From an uncultured Trueperaceae bacterium (lineage in GTDB: Bacteria; Deinococcota; Deinococci; Deinococcales; Trueperaceae), in contig CALMXZ010000012.1 of NCBI GenBank assembly GCA_937873495.1, positions 310,001 to 374,000 of the forward strand: DNA of 64,000 bases, given 5' to 3'. Each line of letters opens with the position of its first letter. Within the stretch, counting starts at the first letter, position 1. The position numbers and the translations under genes were made by a program. The notes beneath the pieces are model-generated. The model searched no databases. It saw nothing but the letters and a program-made list of their open reading frames with translations, and was not told where the DNA came from. Of the stretch, positions 1 through 9,170 are shown in pieces.

Positions 1-54
1 CGCGGCCGCCTGGTCCGCCCGTAGCCCGAAGCGCCACCGCGCGCGCGCGTGCCG

Positions 55-60
55 TATAAG
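55..60 (+). promoter_or_regulatory. -10 box for bshC (leaderless type)
   Basis: TATAAG lies exactly 7 bases before the GTG start of bshC and no ribosome binding site is visible. This is the spacing seen at many starts in this window and implies a leaderless transcript. The sixth base is G rather than T, so it is a weaker match than the others. Confidence 0.5.
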
Positions 61-67
61 CTGCGCC

Positions 68-1633
68 GTGCCACCACGAGCGACGCCCCCGATCGACTTC
101 GCGCACGCTTACTCCTCCGGCTCGCTCGACGACTTCTTCGAGGTCGCGCCCGGCGACCTGGAGCGGGCGCTCGCGCTGCCCCGTCCACCGGAGCGCGCCG
201 CCCTCGTCGCGGCGCTCAGGCGCCACGCCCTCGCGCTCGGCGCGCCGGCGCCGGTCCTCGCCAACCTCGAGCGCCTCGCGCACCCTGAGGCGCGCGCCGT
301 GGTCACCGGGCAGCAGACGGGCTTGCTCCTCGGACCGACGTACAGCCTGTCGAAAGCCATGACCGCCATCGCGTTGGCCAAGCGCCTCGACTCGGAAGAG
401 CGGCCCGTCGTGCCCGTCTTCTGGCTCGCCACGCAGGACCACGACGCTCACGAGATGGACAACACCTACCTCCTCGATGCGAGCGAGACCCTGCGGAGGA
501 TCTCCGTCACGCTGCCCGAGGGCGTGGCCGTCGGCCGCGTTCCGCTGACCAAGGAGCTGGTGGCCGAGGTGGCCGCCGGCCTCGCGACCCTCACGCCCGC
601 GCCGCGCTTCCGCCGGAGCGTGTGGGAGCTCCTCGAGGGCGCCGCAAGCTCCGTCGCGACGTACAGCGACTGGTTCGCCGCGCTGTTCACGCGCCTGCTC
701 GGTGACGCCGGCCTCGTGCTCATCGACCCGCTGAGGCCGGACGTCGCGGAACAGTTCGTGCCGATCATCGAACGGGAGCTGGCCGACCCGCTCGCGACGC
801 CGGCCGCGATCAACGCCGCCGGCAGGCGCCTCAAGGAGCTCGGCTACGAGCCGCAGCTCGGGCGGGCCCAAGGCGCCACCAACCTGTTCGTCGAGTCGGA
901 TGGCAAGCGCCTGCTGCTCAGGGCGACCGCCGGTGGCTTCATGGCAGAGGACGAGCGCTTCACGCGCGCGGACCTCATGGCACTGCTCGCCGCCGACCCG
1001 ACGGCCATCACGCCGGCCGCCGGCCTACGACCGGTCACCCAGGACTTCGCGCTCCCGACGGCCGTGTTCGTGCTCGGCCCCGGCGAGCTGCGCTACGTCT
1101 CGCAACTCAAGGACGTCTACCGTTTCCACGGCGTGCCCATGCCTCTCGCCTGGCAACGCGCGACGGCCACCGTCATCGAGCCCGTGACCGCCCGGTTACT
1201 CGCCGGCCTGGGGATCAGCGCGGCGAGCTTCAGGGCGCGGCGCCGGGAACTGCAGGAGCAGGTGCTGTTAGAGCGCCACGGGCATGCCGAGAGGTTCAGG
1301 ACGGCGGCGGGCCGCATCGAGGCGGAGCTCGAGGGGCTGCTGACCGAGGTCGACGGCATCGACCCTACGCTGGCCGGCACGGTGAAACGCGGCAGGCGCT
1401 ACCTGGAGGAGACGCTCGCGCGCCTGCGGGGCAAGACGAGCGCTGCGCTCGCCGCGCGCGACGAGGTGACGACCAGGCAGTTCGACCGCCTGGCTGCGCA
1501 TCTGCTGCCCCTCGGCCAACCTGCCGAGCGCGTGCTCAGCCCCTTCAGCCACGCGCTGAAGTTCGGCATCGAACCGCTCATGGACCGCTTCGCAACCTTG
1601 GCGCCCGAGCACGATCAGGAGCTGTTCCTCTAG
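68..1633 (+). CDS. bshC: Bacillithiol biosynthesis cysteine-adding enzyme BshC
   Basis: The 521-residue protein matches BshC, which adds cysteine to glucosaminyl-malate in the last step of bacillithiol synthesis, the cytosolic thiol of Firmicutes and Deinococcota. Visible hallmarks are GQQTG around residue 81, in a nucleotide-binding-like segment, and the DHDAHEMDNTY stretch from residue 124, the counterpart of the conserved EDHD region of BshC. The C-terminal third is charged and helical, as expected for the family coiled coil. The GTG start at 68 is supported by a -10-like box 7 bases upstream. It converges on guaB with a hairpin between them. No bshA or bshB is in the window. Confidence 0.9.
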   Translation: MPPRATPPIDFAHAYSSGSLDDFFEVAPGDLERALALPRPPERAALVAALRRHALALGAPAPVLANLERLAHPEARAVVTGQQTGLLLGPTYSLSKAMTAIALAKRLDSEERPVVPVFWLATQDHDAHEMDNTYLLDASETLRRISVTLPEGVAVGRVPLTKELVAEVAAGLATLTPAPRFRRSVWELLEGAASSVATYSDWFAALFTRLLGDAGLVLIDPLRPDVAEQFVPIIERELADPLATPAAINAAGRRLKELGYEPQLGRAQGATNLFVESDGKRLLLRATAGGFMAEDERFTRADLMALLAADPTAITPAAGLRPVTQDFALPTAVFVLGPGELRYVSQLKDVYRFHGVPMPLAWQRATATVIEPVTARLLAGLGISAASFRARRRELQEQVLLERHGHAERFRTAAGRIEAELEGLLTEVDGIDPTLAGTVKRGRRYLEETLARLRGKTSAALAARDEVTTRQFDRLAAHLLPLGQPAERVLSPFSHALKFGIEPLMDRFATLAPEHDQELFL

Positions 1634-1665
1634 GGCTCGTGCGCCCGCCGACGACCCTCGCGGCG

Positions 1666-1688
1666 CCGCGCCGCGAGGCGCAACCCCG
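1666..1688. terminator. Hairpin between convergent bshC and guaB
   Basis: A perfect 10-bp inverted repeat (CCTCGCGGCG and its complement) with a 3-base loop lies between the stop codons of two converging genes. It lacks a T-tract, so intrinsic termination in either direction is plausible but unproven. Confidence 0.5.
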
Positions 1689-1697
1689 CCGCCGCCG

Positions 1698-3230
<1,533 letters not shown>

Positions 3231-3252
3231 CTAGGTGTGGCTGGTCGAGGGT

Positions 3253-3654
3253 TCACGGGTTGGTCGCGAGCAGCTCAAGCATGGGCGTCAGCCAGCGGTC
3301 AGGCAGGCGGACGGCGCGGCCGGTGCGGTCCGTCGGCACGTGCGTGGTGGTGGCCGTGGCGACGAGCGCCCCGTCCGCCGGGCGCGAGACCCGGTAGTCG
3401 AAGGCCACCCGCCTGCTGCGCACCTCGGTCAGGTGGCTGCGCACCTCGAGGAGGTCGTCGAAGTACGCGGCCGACCGGTACGCAACGGCGACGCTCGCGA
3501 CCGCGAGCGACAGGCCCGAGTCCTCCATCTCCCGGTAGCTGAGGCCGCGCTCCCGCAACCACTCGACCCGGCCCGCTTCAAACCACGGCACGTAGGCGCT
3601 GTGGTGGACCACGCCCATCTGATCGGTCTCTACGAATCTGACTCTCAGTTCCAT
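3253..3654 (-). CDS. Hotdog-fold acyl-CoA thioesterase (YbgC/FadM type)
   Basis: This 133-residue single-domain protein resembles the 4-hydroxybenzoyl-CoA thioesterase/YbgC family, which hydrolyses acyl-CoA or acyl-ACP thioesters in the cytoplasm. The signature is the N-terminal RFVETDQMGVVHHSAYVPWFE segment: the aspartate of the TDQMG motif and the HHxxY block are the catalytic and CoA-binding elements in known members. The frame stays open upstream, but the ATG at 3654 begins the conserved fold and the extension is low-complexity. A TATGCT -10 box lies about 50 bases upstream. The natural substrate cannot be told from sequence. Confidence 0.85.
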   Translation of the reverse strand: MELRVRFVETDQMGVVHHSAYVPWFEAGRVEWLRERGLSYREMEDSGLSLAVASVAVAYRSAAYFDDLLEVRSHLTEVRSRRVAFDYRVSRPADGALVATATTTHVPTDRTGRAVRLPDRWLTPMLELLATNP

Positions 3655-3705
3655 GCGGCTCGGCCGTGGGCGCCCCGGATCGCGGCGCCGCGGCGGCCTC
3701 GAGGC

Positions 3706-3711
3706 AGCATA
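3706..3711 (-). promoter_or_regulatory. -10 box upstream of the thioesterase gene
   Basis: TATGCT on the minus strand, about 50 bases before the ATG. It is back-to-back with the TACAGT box of the divergent oxidoreductase gene, so the 40-base interval between them is a compact divergent promoter. Confidence 0.4.
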
Positions 3712-3747
3712 ACCCCGGGCTTCGGCAGGCGGCGCTTCGCGCGGTGC

Positions 3748-3753
3748 TACAGT
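3748..3753 (+). promoter_or_regulatory. -10 box upstream of the SagB-like gene
   Basis: TACAGT followed by the ribosome site GGGAG at 3760-3764 and a GTG start at 3773. The short leader with a Shine-Dalgarno sequence argues for the downstream GTG over the earlier GTG at 3752, which overlaps the -10 box. Confidence 0.45.
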
Positions 3754-3772
3754 GCCTCCGGGAGTCAGACTA

Positions 3773-4486
3773 GTGACAGCGAGCAGAGGCCGCACGTTCG
3801 GTGCGGAGTTCTTCGACCAGACGAAGTATCGCCGCGGGCAGCTGCCCCCGTCTCGCACGCGCGTGGCGCCGCCCTTCAAGGTCCTCGCGAACCCGACGGA
3901 GGTGGCGAGCCTGCCCGCCCCGCAGCTCAAGGGCGGCGCGGGCGTGTGGACCGCCTTGTCGCGCGAGCGGAGCGGCGTCGCGGAGGGCGGCAGGCTCAAG
4001 CAGGTCCACCTCTCGCAGCTCCTATGGAGCTCGGCCGGCTTCAACTACGGAAGGCAGCGGGTGCACGTCACGGCGCAGGCGGCCTCGTCGTTGGAGGCGT
4101 ACCTGCTCGTGTTCAACGTCCAGGACCTCTTCGCGGGCGTCTACCACTACAACCCGCGCGACCACAGCCTCGACCAGCTCAGGATGGGGGAGGTGAGCGA
4201 CGAGTTCGCCGAGGTCGCGCTCGCTCCCATCGAGGCGGGGGCGCAGGCGGCCGCCATCTGCTTCACCGGCGTGCCGGCGCGCCACCGGGTCGCCGACGGT
4301 GGCCGCCCCTACCGCTACCTCCTGCTGGACGCCGGGGCGGCCGCCCAGGGGCTCGTACTCGCCGCCAGCGCGCTCGGCCTGGCTGCCACCTACGCCGCCG
4401 ATTTCTACGACGACGAGCTCGCGAAGCTCCTCAAGGTCGACGGTCGGTCCGAACTGCCGCTCTGCCTCGTGACCGTCGGCTCCTGA
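3773..4486 (+). CDS. SagB-type nitroreductase-family oxidoreductase
   Basis: The 237-residue protein looks like a SagB-type/nitroreductase-fold flavoprotein. These use FMN to oxidise or reduce diverse substrates; some members make azoles in modified peptides. Typical features are the LKQVHLSQLLWSSAGFNYG segment near residue 75, YHYNPRDHSL, the glycine/alanine-rich block ending AAAQGLVLAASALGL, and the C-terminal LCLVTVG strand. No precursor peptide, cyclodehydratase or peptide exporter is nearby, so a role in peptide modification is unsupported and a stand-alone oxidoreductase is the safer call. The start was chosen from GGAG 8 bases upstream. Confidence 0.75.
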   Translation: MTASRGRTFGAEFFDQTKYRRGQLPPSRTRVAPPFKVLANPTEVASLPAPQLKGGAGVWTALSRERSGVAEGGRLKQVHLSQLLWSSAGFNYGRQRVHVTAQAASSLEAYLLVFNVQDLFAGVYHYNPRDHSLDQLRMGEVSDEFAEVALAPIEAGAQAAAICFTGVPARHRVADGGRPYRYLLLDAGAAAQGLVLAASALGLAATYAADFYDDELAKLLKVDGRSELPLCLVTVGS

Positions 4487-4548
4487 GCGCCCTCACCCGT
4501 TAGCCCGGCGACCGCCCCCGGCGTCGCGCCCGCGCCCGGCGCCGGCAG

Positions 4549-4554
4549 TATGCT
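4549..4554 (+). promoter_or_regulatory. -10 box upstream of leader ORF and aminotransferase
   Basis: TATGCT sits 6 bases before an ATG at 4561 that opens a seven-codon reading frame. The transcript start would fall at or near that ATG, giving an approximately 45-base leader before the aminotransferase start. Confidence 0.45.
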
Positions 4555-4560
4555 TGCCGG

Positions 4561-4584
4561 ATGCAGGGCCGCCCGCAGCGGTAG
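4561..4584 (+). CDS. Possible seven-residue leader peptide (MQGRPQR)
   Basis: A complete minimal frame (ATG, six codons, TAG) starts 6 bases after a TATGCT box, which fits the leaderless rule of this genome. It ends 21 bases before the aminotransferase start. Two of its seven residues are arginine and the downstream enzyme belongs to the acetylornithine aminotransferase family, so translational sensing of arginine is conceivable. No clear competing hairpins were identified and the frame could be chance. Confidence 0.3.
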   Translation: MQGRPQR

Positions 4585-4605
4585 GCCATGAGGGAGCGTA
4601 AACGC

Positions 4606-5817
4606 ATGCCGAGTTCCAACGTCGACCCGTCCGCCGCCACGGCGAAGCTCTCCCGTAGCGCCGAGATCCTCGAGGCGGCGGAGGTCCACTCCAGCGGGCT
4701 GTGGCACCCCGACATCGTGTTCGTGCGCGGTGCCGGCGCGCTCCTGTACGACGCCGACGGCCGCGAGTACCTCGACTGCCTCGCCGGCATCGCCGTCGCG
4801 AGCGTCGGTCATGCCAACGAGCGCCTCGCGGACGCCCTGGCGCGTCAGGCGCGGCGCCTGATCGTGTGCCCGCAGAACCTCGGCAACGACGTCCGCACCG
4901 AGTTCATCGACAAACTGTTCCAGTTCGTAAGGCCGCCCCTCACGCGCGCCTTCCTCGGCAACTCCGGGGCGGAGGCCAACGAGGCCGCCCTGAAGTGGGC
5001 GCGCGTCGCCACCGGCCGCCGCCGCTTCGTCGCCGCGCAGCGCGGCTTCTCCGGCCGCACCATGGGCGTGCTGCCCCTCACGTGGGAGCCCAAGTACCGC
5101 GAGCCGTTCGGACCGTACGACACCGAGGTGGAGTTCGTGCCCTTCAACGACGTCGGAGCGCTCGAAGCCGCTGTAGACGAGCGCACGGCCGCCGTCCTCC
5201 TCGAGCCGATCCAGGGTGAGAGCGGCATCCGGCCGGCCACGCCGGAGTTCCTCGCGGCCGCCCGCGCCGTGACGAAACGGCGCGGCGCGCTCCTCGTGTT
5301 CGACGAGATCCAGACGGGCGTCGGCCGCACGGGCACGTTCCTGGCGAGCGAAGCCTTGGGCATCAGCCCCGACATGGTCACGCTCGCGAAAGGCCTGGCC
5401 GGCGGCGTGCCGATCAGCGCCCTGCTGCTGACCGATGAGGTCGCGAGCGCCATGCCCAAGGGGGGTCACGGCACGACCTTCGGCGGCAACCCCCTGGCGG
5501 CGGCGGCCGGTCTGGCCGTGCTGGAGGAGCTGGAGGCGCGCGATCTGATGGCCAACGCCGTCCGCCTCGGCGAGCGGCTCATGGCCGGACTGCGCTCCGC
5601 GGGCGGCGCCGTGAAAGAGGTGCGCGGGCGCGGCCTGCTCATCGGGGTGGAGATGAACGTGCCGGCCGGGCCCGTAATCGAGGCGCTGCTGGCGGAAGGC
5701 GTCGTCACGACGTCGGGCGGTGGCGAGACGGTGCGCTTCCTGCCGCCGCTCGTGATCGAGGAGGCGCAGGTCGACGAGGTCGTCGCACGCGCCCGCAAGG
5801 CCTTCGCGCGCTTCTGA
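4606..5817 (+). CDS. Class-III PLP aminotransferase (ArgD/LysJ/GabT-like)
   Basis: A 403-residue fold-type I, class-III aminotransferase that transfers an omega-amino group using pyridoxal phosphate. Visible motifs are YLDCLAGIAVASVGHAN, the phosphate-binding FLGNSGAEANEAALK, the cofactor aspartate in LVFDEIQTGVGRTG, and the Schiff-base lysine in VTLAKGLAGGVPISA. The pattern is closest to acetylornithine/LysW-aminoadipate-semialdehyde aminotransferases, but 4-aminobutyrate aminotransferase cannot be excluded and no other arg or lys synthesis gene adjoins it. The ATG at 4606 was preferred over the one at 4588 because GAGGGAG sits 9 bases before it. Confidence 0.85.
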   Translation: MPSSNVDPSAATAKLSRSAEILEAAEVHSSGLWHPDIVFVRGAGALLYDADGREYLDCLAGIAVASVGHANERLADALARQARRLIVCPQNLGNDVRTEFIDKLFQFVRPPLTRAFLGNSGAEANEAALKWARVATGRRRFVAAQRGFSGRTMGVLPLTWEPKYREPFGPYDTEVEFVPFNDVGALEAAVDERTAAVLLEPIQGESGIRPATPEFLAAARAVTKRRGALLVFDEIQTGVGRTGTFLASEALGISPDMVTLAKGLAGGVPISALLLTDEVASAMPKGGHGTTFGGNPLAAAAGLAVLEELEARDLMANAVRLGERLMAGLRSAGGAVKEVRGRGLLIGVEMNVPAGPVIEALLAEGVVTTSGGGETVRFLPPLVIEEAQVDEVVARARKAFARF

Positions 5818-5905
5818 TCCCCGCGGACGGCCGCGCCGCGCCCGGCCCCAAGTCCAGCTCGCTCGCTCGTGAGGTTTCCCGTTCCGCGCGCTGAACCGCC
5901 TTACG

Positions 5906-5911
5906 TATACT
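5906..5911 (+). promoter_or_regulatory. -10 box of a leaderless gene
   Basis: TATACT lies exactly 7 bases before the GTG start of the 625-residue gene and no ribosome site is present. It fits the TANNNT-N7-start arrangement typical of leaderless Deinococcus transcripts. Confidence 0.6.
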
Positions 5912-5918
5912 GACCGTC

Positions 5919-7796
5919 GTGGGACCGCGGCTGGAGAGCATCGCACTGGAGCTGCTCGAGTACAAGGTGGAGGAGTACAGCTCCACCCGGTTGGTGCGCG
6001 GCGGTCTCAGCTCCGTGTGGGAGCTGCTCGGCATGCTCAACCGCGAGCGCGAGCGCCTCAGCGCCGCTGAGCGCTCCCGCCTCGACGAGGCCGCCAGGAC
6101 GATGGCGAACACGAGCGATGGGCAGGCGCCCCTCGCCGCCGTGCCGAGCCTCGTTTCGCTCGTCCTCGACGACGATGGCGCGGTCGAGCTGGCCGGTGAG
6201 GTCGCCGAGAAGCCCCCTACCCTCCACGGGTCCACCCCCGAGGAGCGCGAGGAGCACGCCGTCTTGCAGAGGCTGGCACGGCGCGTCTGGTGGGACGACC
6301 TCGAGCAGTACGTACAGCGGGTGGCCGCCGGCTGGCGCGCGGAGCGCGACCGGTTCACCGCCAGGTTGGTCTTCGCCACGCTCCAGAACCTGCAACGCAA
6401 CGCCGATCGCAGCACGTTCGGGCAAGACCCCGGACCGCGCGCTTTCAGGGTGATCGAACCGATACCCACCATGAACGACCCGCTCGTGTCGCTCTCCGAC
6501 CTCGACTCGTTGGCCGAGATCGTACGAGAGCTCATCAACGTAGTGATGACGAGCGGCAAGGTCGGCAACCCGCTGCCGCCACTCGAACGCGGCGAGCCAG
6601 GCACGTTCGCGTACGTGAAGAACGCCGCCCTGAGCGTGGCGAACGACCCGTACGCCGGCCGCATGGCACCCGACACGAACAGGTCGGTCACCTCGACGCA
6701 GCTGCGCCTAGCGTTGCAGGAGCTCGGTAAGGAGCGTCTGCCGGAAGAGGAGCGGTCGGCGCAGCGCCGCGACCTGGAGCGGAGGCTCGTCGAAGTGAGC
6801 GCCAAGGAGCGCTCCGACCGCCAGGCGTTCCAGCGCGACACCGCCACGTTCACGGAGCTCGTCGAGGCGTTCTTCGGGCGCCTCGCCGGCTACCTGCCCA
6901 CGAGCGTCGGCGGCGAGGCCGCGGGACCGCAGCTCGAGGGCGGCATCCTGTTCGGCGTTAACCCCATCCTGCGCTGGGACAAGGTCCCGCCGGGGGCCAC
7001 GGCCGTCACGGTGCGCATGGTGGGGCCGTTGCGCCTGGCGCTGGCCGGTCACGACCTGGCCATCGCCGGCGTCGGCAGGGCCAGGACGCTCTACCTCGAC
7101 GGCGAGGAGCTCGAGCTCGACGGCTCCGGCATCATCCAGCGCGACCGCCTGCGGCTCGGCGCCTTCAGGGAAGGCGACTACGTCCACCTGCGCATCCGCA
7201 ACGACGCGCGCTCCCTCGGTTCGCGTCTCGCCGACGCGCTCGTCGTGAACAGCGTGCTGACCAGCCCGCAGCGGAGCGAGCTCCTCGCCATCTTCAAGGT
7301 CATCGCGAACAACGTCCGCGGGGAGCCGAACGAGGTGGTCGACCAGGCGGTCGCTAGGGCCAACGTCGTCGCGGCGCGCGCGCCGGACAAGCCCAAGGCG
7401 CTCGACGGCCTCCTGCGCGGTGCCGCGCGGGCTGCCGGGGTGCTCGTCTCCGAGCCCGTGATGCGCGAGACGGTCGGTCGGCTCGCCGGGGTCGACGGCG
7501 CCGCCGTCACGGACGTAGCCGCCATAGTTGCGGCGTCGGGCGCGACCGAGCATCAGGTGAAGACGATCACGGACGAGCCGATGACCTTCGACCTGGCGAA
7601 CCTCAAGATCACGGTCAGGCAGTACCGCGGCCGCGGCCGCGCGGCGCAGGAGAGCCTCGTCGCCATGCTGCCGGGGCAGGTCCTCGGCTCGTTCGCCGAC
7701 TACCTGTTGGTCCCGAGGCCGAACGGCACGCTCCTGTTCGCCCGCGGCGAGGAGGAAGTGGCCGTCCTCTTCCTACCGAACCCCGTCGCCGCCTGA
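5919..7796 (+). CDS. Unrecognised 625-residue cytoplasmic protein
   Basis: I do not recognise this protein. It has no signal peptide, membrane segment or familiar nucleotide-binding motif. The first 300 residues are mostly charged helix, with arginine/glutamate-rich stretches such as LNRERERLSAAERSRLDEAARTM and a second coiled-coil-like block near residues 270-315. A central section (about 340-420) has alternating hydrophobic residues and an FGVNPILRW segment, suggesting a beta domain. A helical region and a short glycine-rich beta tail follow. Codon use resembles its neighbours, so it looks native. It has its own leaderless promoter, and its last 24 bases overlap the end of the convergent dockerin gene. 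Possible roles include an adaptor or cytoskeletal-like scaffold, but nothing in the sequence decides this. Confidence 0.8.
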   Translation: MGPRLESIALELLEYKVEEYSSTRLVRGGLSSVWELLGMLNRERERLSAAERSRLDEAARTMANTSDGQAPLAAVPSLVSLVLDDDGAVELAGEVAEKPPTLHGSTPEEREEHAVLQRLARRVWWDDLEQYVQRVAAGWRAERDRFTARLVFATLQNLQRNADRSTFGQDPGPRAFRVIEPIPTMNDPLVSLSDLDSLAEIVRELINVVMTSGKVGNPLPPLERGEPGTFAYVKNAALSVANDPYAGRMAPDTNRSVTSTQLRLALQELGKERLPEEERSAQRRDLERRLVEVSAKERSDRQAFQRDTATFTELVEAFFGRLAGYLPTSVGGEAAGPQLEGGILFGVNPILRWDKVPPGATAVTVRMVGPLRLALAGHDLAIAGVGRARTLYLDGEELELDGSGIIQRDRLRLGAFREGDYVHLRIRNDARSLGSRLADALVVNSVLTSPQRSELLAIFKVIANNVRGEPNEVVDQAVARANVVAARAPDKPKALDGLLRGAARAAGVLVSEPVMRETVGRLAGVDGAAVTDVAAIVAASGATEHQVKTITDEPMTFDLANLKITVRQYRGRGRAAQESLVAMLPGQVLGSFADYLLVPRPNGTLLFARGEEEVAVLFLPNPVAA

Positions 7797-9170
7797 GGGC
7801 GGAGCGGTGCGCGCCGGCGAACCGAACTCGTAGGCCTCCCGCAGCGCCTCCAGGTCGGCGTCGTCCACCTTGCCGTCGCCATTGAAGTCGGCGGCGAGGT
7901 TGACGCCCGCCTGTCCGTAGGCGCGGCCGAACGCCGCCAGGTCGTAGAAGTCCACCGTCCCGCTCCTGTCTAGGTCCATCGGGAGGTACGCGCGGCGGTC
8001 GAGCAGCTCGGCGACCTCCAGCGGGGTGGGGGCGGCCGCGTCCGGCGCGAGGGCGCGCGCCATGACCCCGTCTCCGCCTTCCGGCAACCCAAGGAGGATG
8101 CCGAGCTCGTGGACGAGCGCCGCCGTGACGCTCGCGCCGGCCGTCGGCGAGATCAGCACCTCGATCCGACCTGAGCGTTGGAGCGTCAACGATAGGGTGT
8201 CCGGCCCCATCAGCTCGTCTGCGCCGTAGCGTATGGCGGTGGCCGCGGCCTGGTCTTGCGCGAAGGCCGCTGCACCGCCGGTCGCTTGCTCCCAGACCTT
8301 GGCCGCGTCGGCGACCCGCTCCGAGAGGACGAGCGGGCCGCCGGCGTCTTCGACGCGGTAGGTGACCGCCGGGGCGGTTGGTCGGGGCGCGGCCGGCGGG
8401 GTGGCCGGCGGGGTGGCCGCTAGGCTCGGTTCGCTCGCGTTCGCGTCGGTCCGGTCCGCTCCACCCGGCGCGGTGCCGGCTGGCTCTCGCTCACTCGACG
8501 TCGCGCCAGGTGCCCCGGTGACAGGCGCCCCGGCGCCAGGCTCTGGTACGCCGCCTTCCGGCTCGGGCGGCGACTCCGTGCCGCGCCCGAGGAGGGCGGT
8601 GAGGGCGTCCGCGAGCTCGGCCTCGGTGGTGACCGCTGCCGCTCCGACGCCGCCCCGAACGAGCGTGCCGCTCGCACTAACGCTCAAGGGTCGGCCTTCC
8701 GTGTCGACCGCGCCAGTGGGGCTGAGCAGCCACGCCCCTTGGGCGACGCCAACGATCGGTGAGGCCATGGCGTCGTCCTGATACACGAACAGGAGCCAGC
8801 GCTGGCCGGGCGTGAAGGTGGGCAGCCCGCTCACGCCGAGGTCCGCCTCGCCCAGCATGCTGCCGCCAAGGAAGCGCAGCGTCACCTGCACGTCCTCGCC
8901 CTGCCTCGCTCCCGGGGAGCCGTCGGCCTCCGCTGCCCGGTCGCGCAGGACGTTGGCGCGGGTGAACGTGACGACCGCCCATGGCAGCCCGTCGGCCTGG
9001 GCGCGCCCGACGGTCGCGACCTCGCCGAAGAACACGCTGTCGGCTCGCAGGGCCAGCGCTTCGGGCGTAGCGGGGCGGTAGGTCGTGGCGAGGCCCCGCG
9101 ACTGCAGAGCGAGCAGGAGCGCGCAGCCCACCGCGGCCCAGCGCCGCCAAGCCCCGGCGTGGAGCCTCAT
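7773..9170 (-). CDS. Exported dockerin protein with degenerate matrixin-like domain
   Basis: A 465-residue secreted protein. It starts with an Arg-containing signal peptide with an AAVGCALLLALQS core, followed by a beta-rich domain (about 28-185) and a long Pro/Ala/Gly/Thr linker (about 190-265). A domain around 265-385 resembles matrixin metalloproteases. Its zinc helix reads HELGILLGLPEG at 354, where HExxHxxGxxH is expected: the first His and the Glu remain but the second and third ligands are Ile and Glu, so it is probably catalytically dead. Residues 399-450 form a two-repeat type I dockerin with Ca-binding loops DLDRSGTVDFYDL and DFNGDGKVDDADL. The ATG overlaps the stop of the upstream lipoprotein gene (ATGA), implying coupled translation. 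Confidence 0.85.
   Translation of the reverse strand: MRLHAGAWRRWAAVGCALLLALQSRGLATTYRPATPEALALRADSVFFGEVATVGRAQADGLPWAVVTFTRANVLRDRAAEADGSPGARQGEDVQVTLRFLGGSMLGEADLGVSGLPTFTPGQRWLLFVYQDDAMASPIVGVAQGAWLLSPTGAVDTEGRPLSVSASGTLVRGGVGAAAVTTEAELADALTALLGRGTESPPEPEGGVPEPGAGAPVTGAPGATSSEREPAGTAPGGADRTDANASEPSLAATPPATPPAAPRPTAPAVTYRVEDAGGPLVLSERVADAAKVWEQATGGAAAFAQDQAAATAIRYGADELMGPDTLSLTLQRSGRIEVLISPTAGASVTAALVHELGILLGLPEGGDGVMARALAPDAAAPTPLEVAELLDRRAYLPMDLDRSGTVDFYDLAAFGRAYGQAGVNLAADFNGDGKVDDADLEALREAYEFGSPARTAPPSGGDGVR

Noticed and set aside
3773-5817. Biosynthetic cluster for a modified peptide around the SagB-like gene
   Set aside because: There is no precursor peptide, cyclodehydratase or exporter nearby; the neighbouring aminotransferase fits basic amino acid metabolism.
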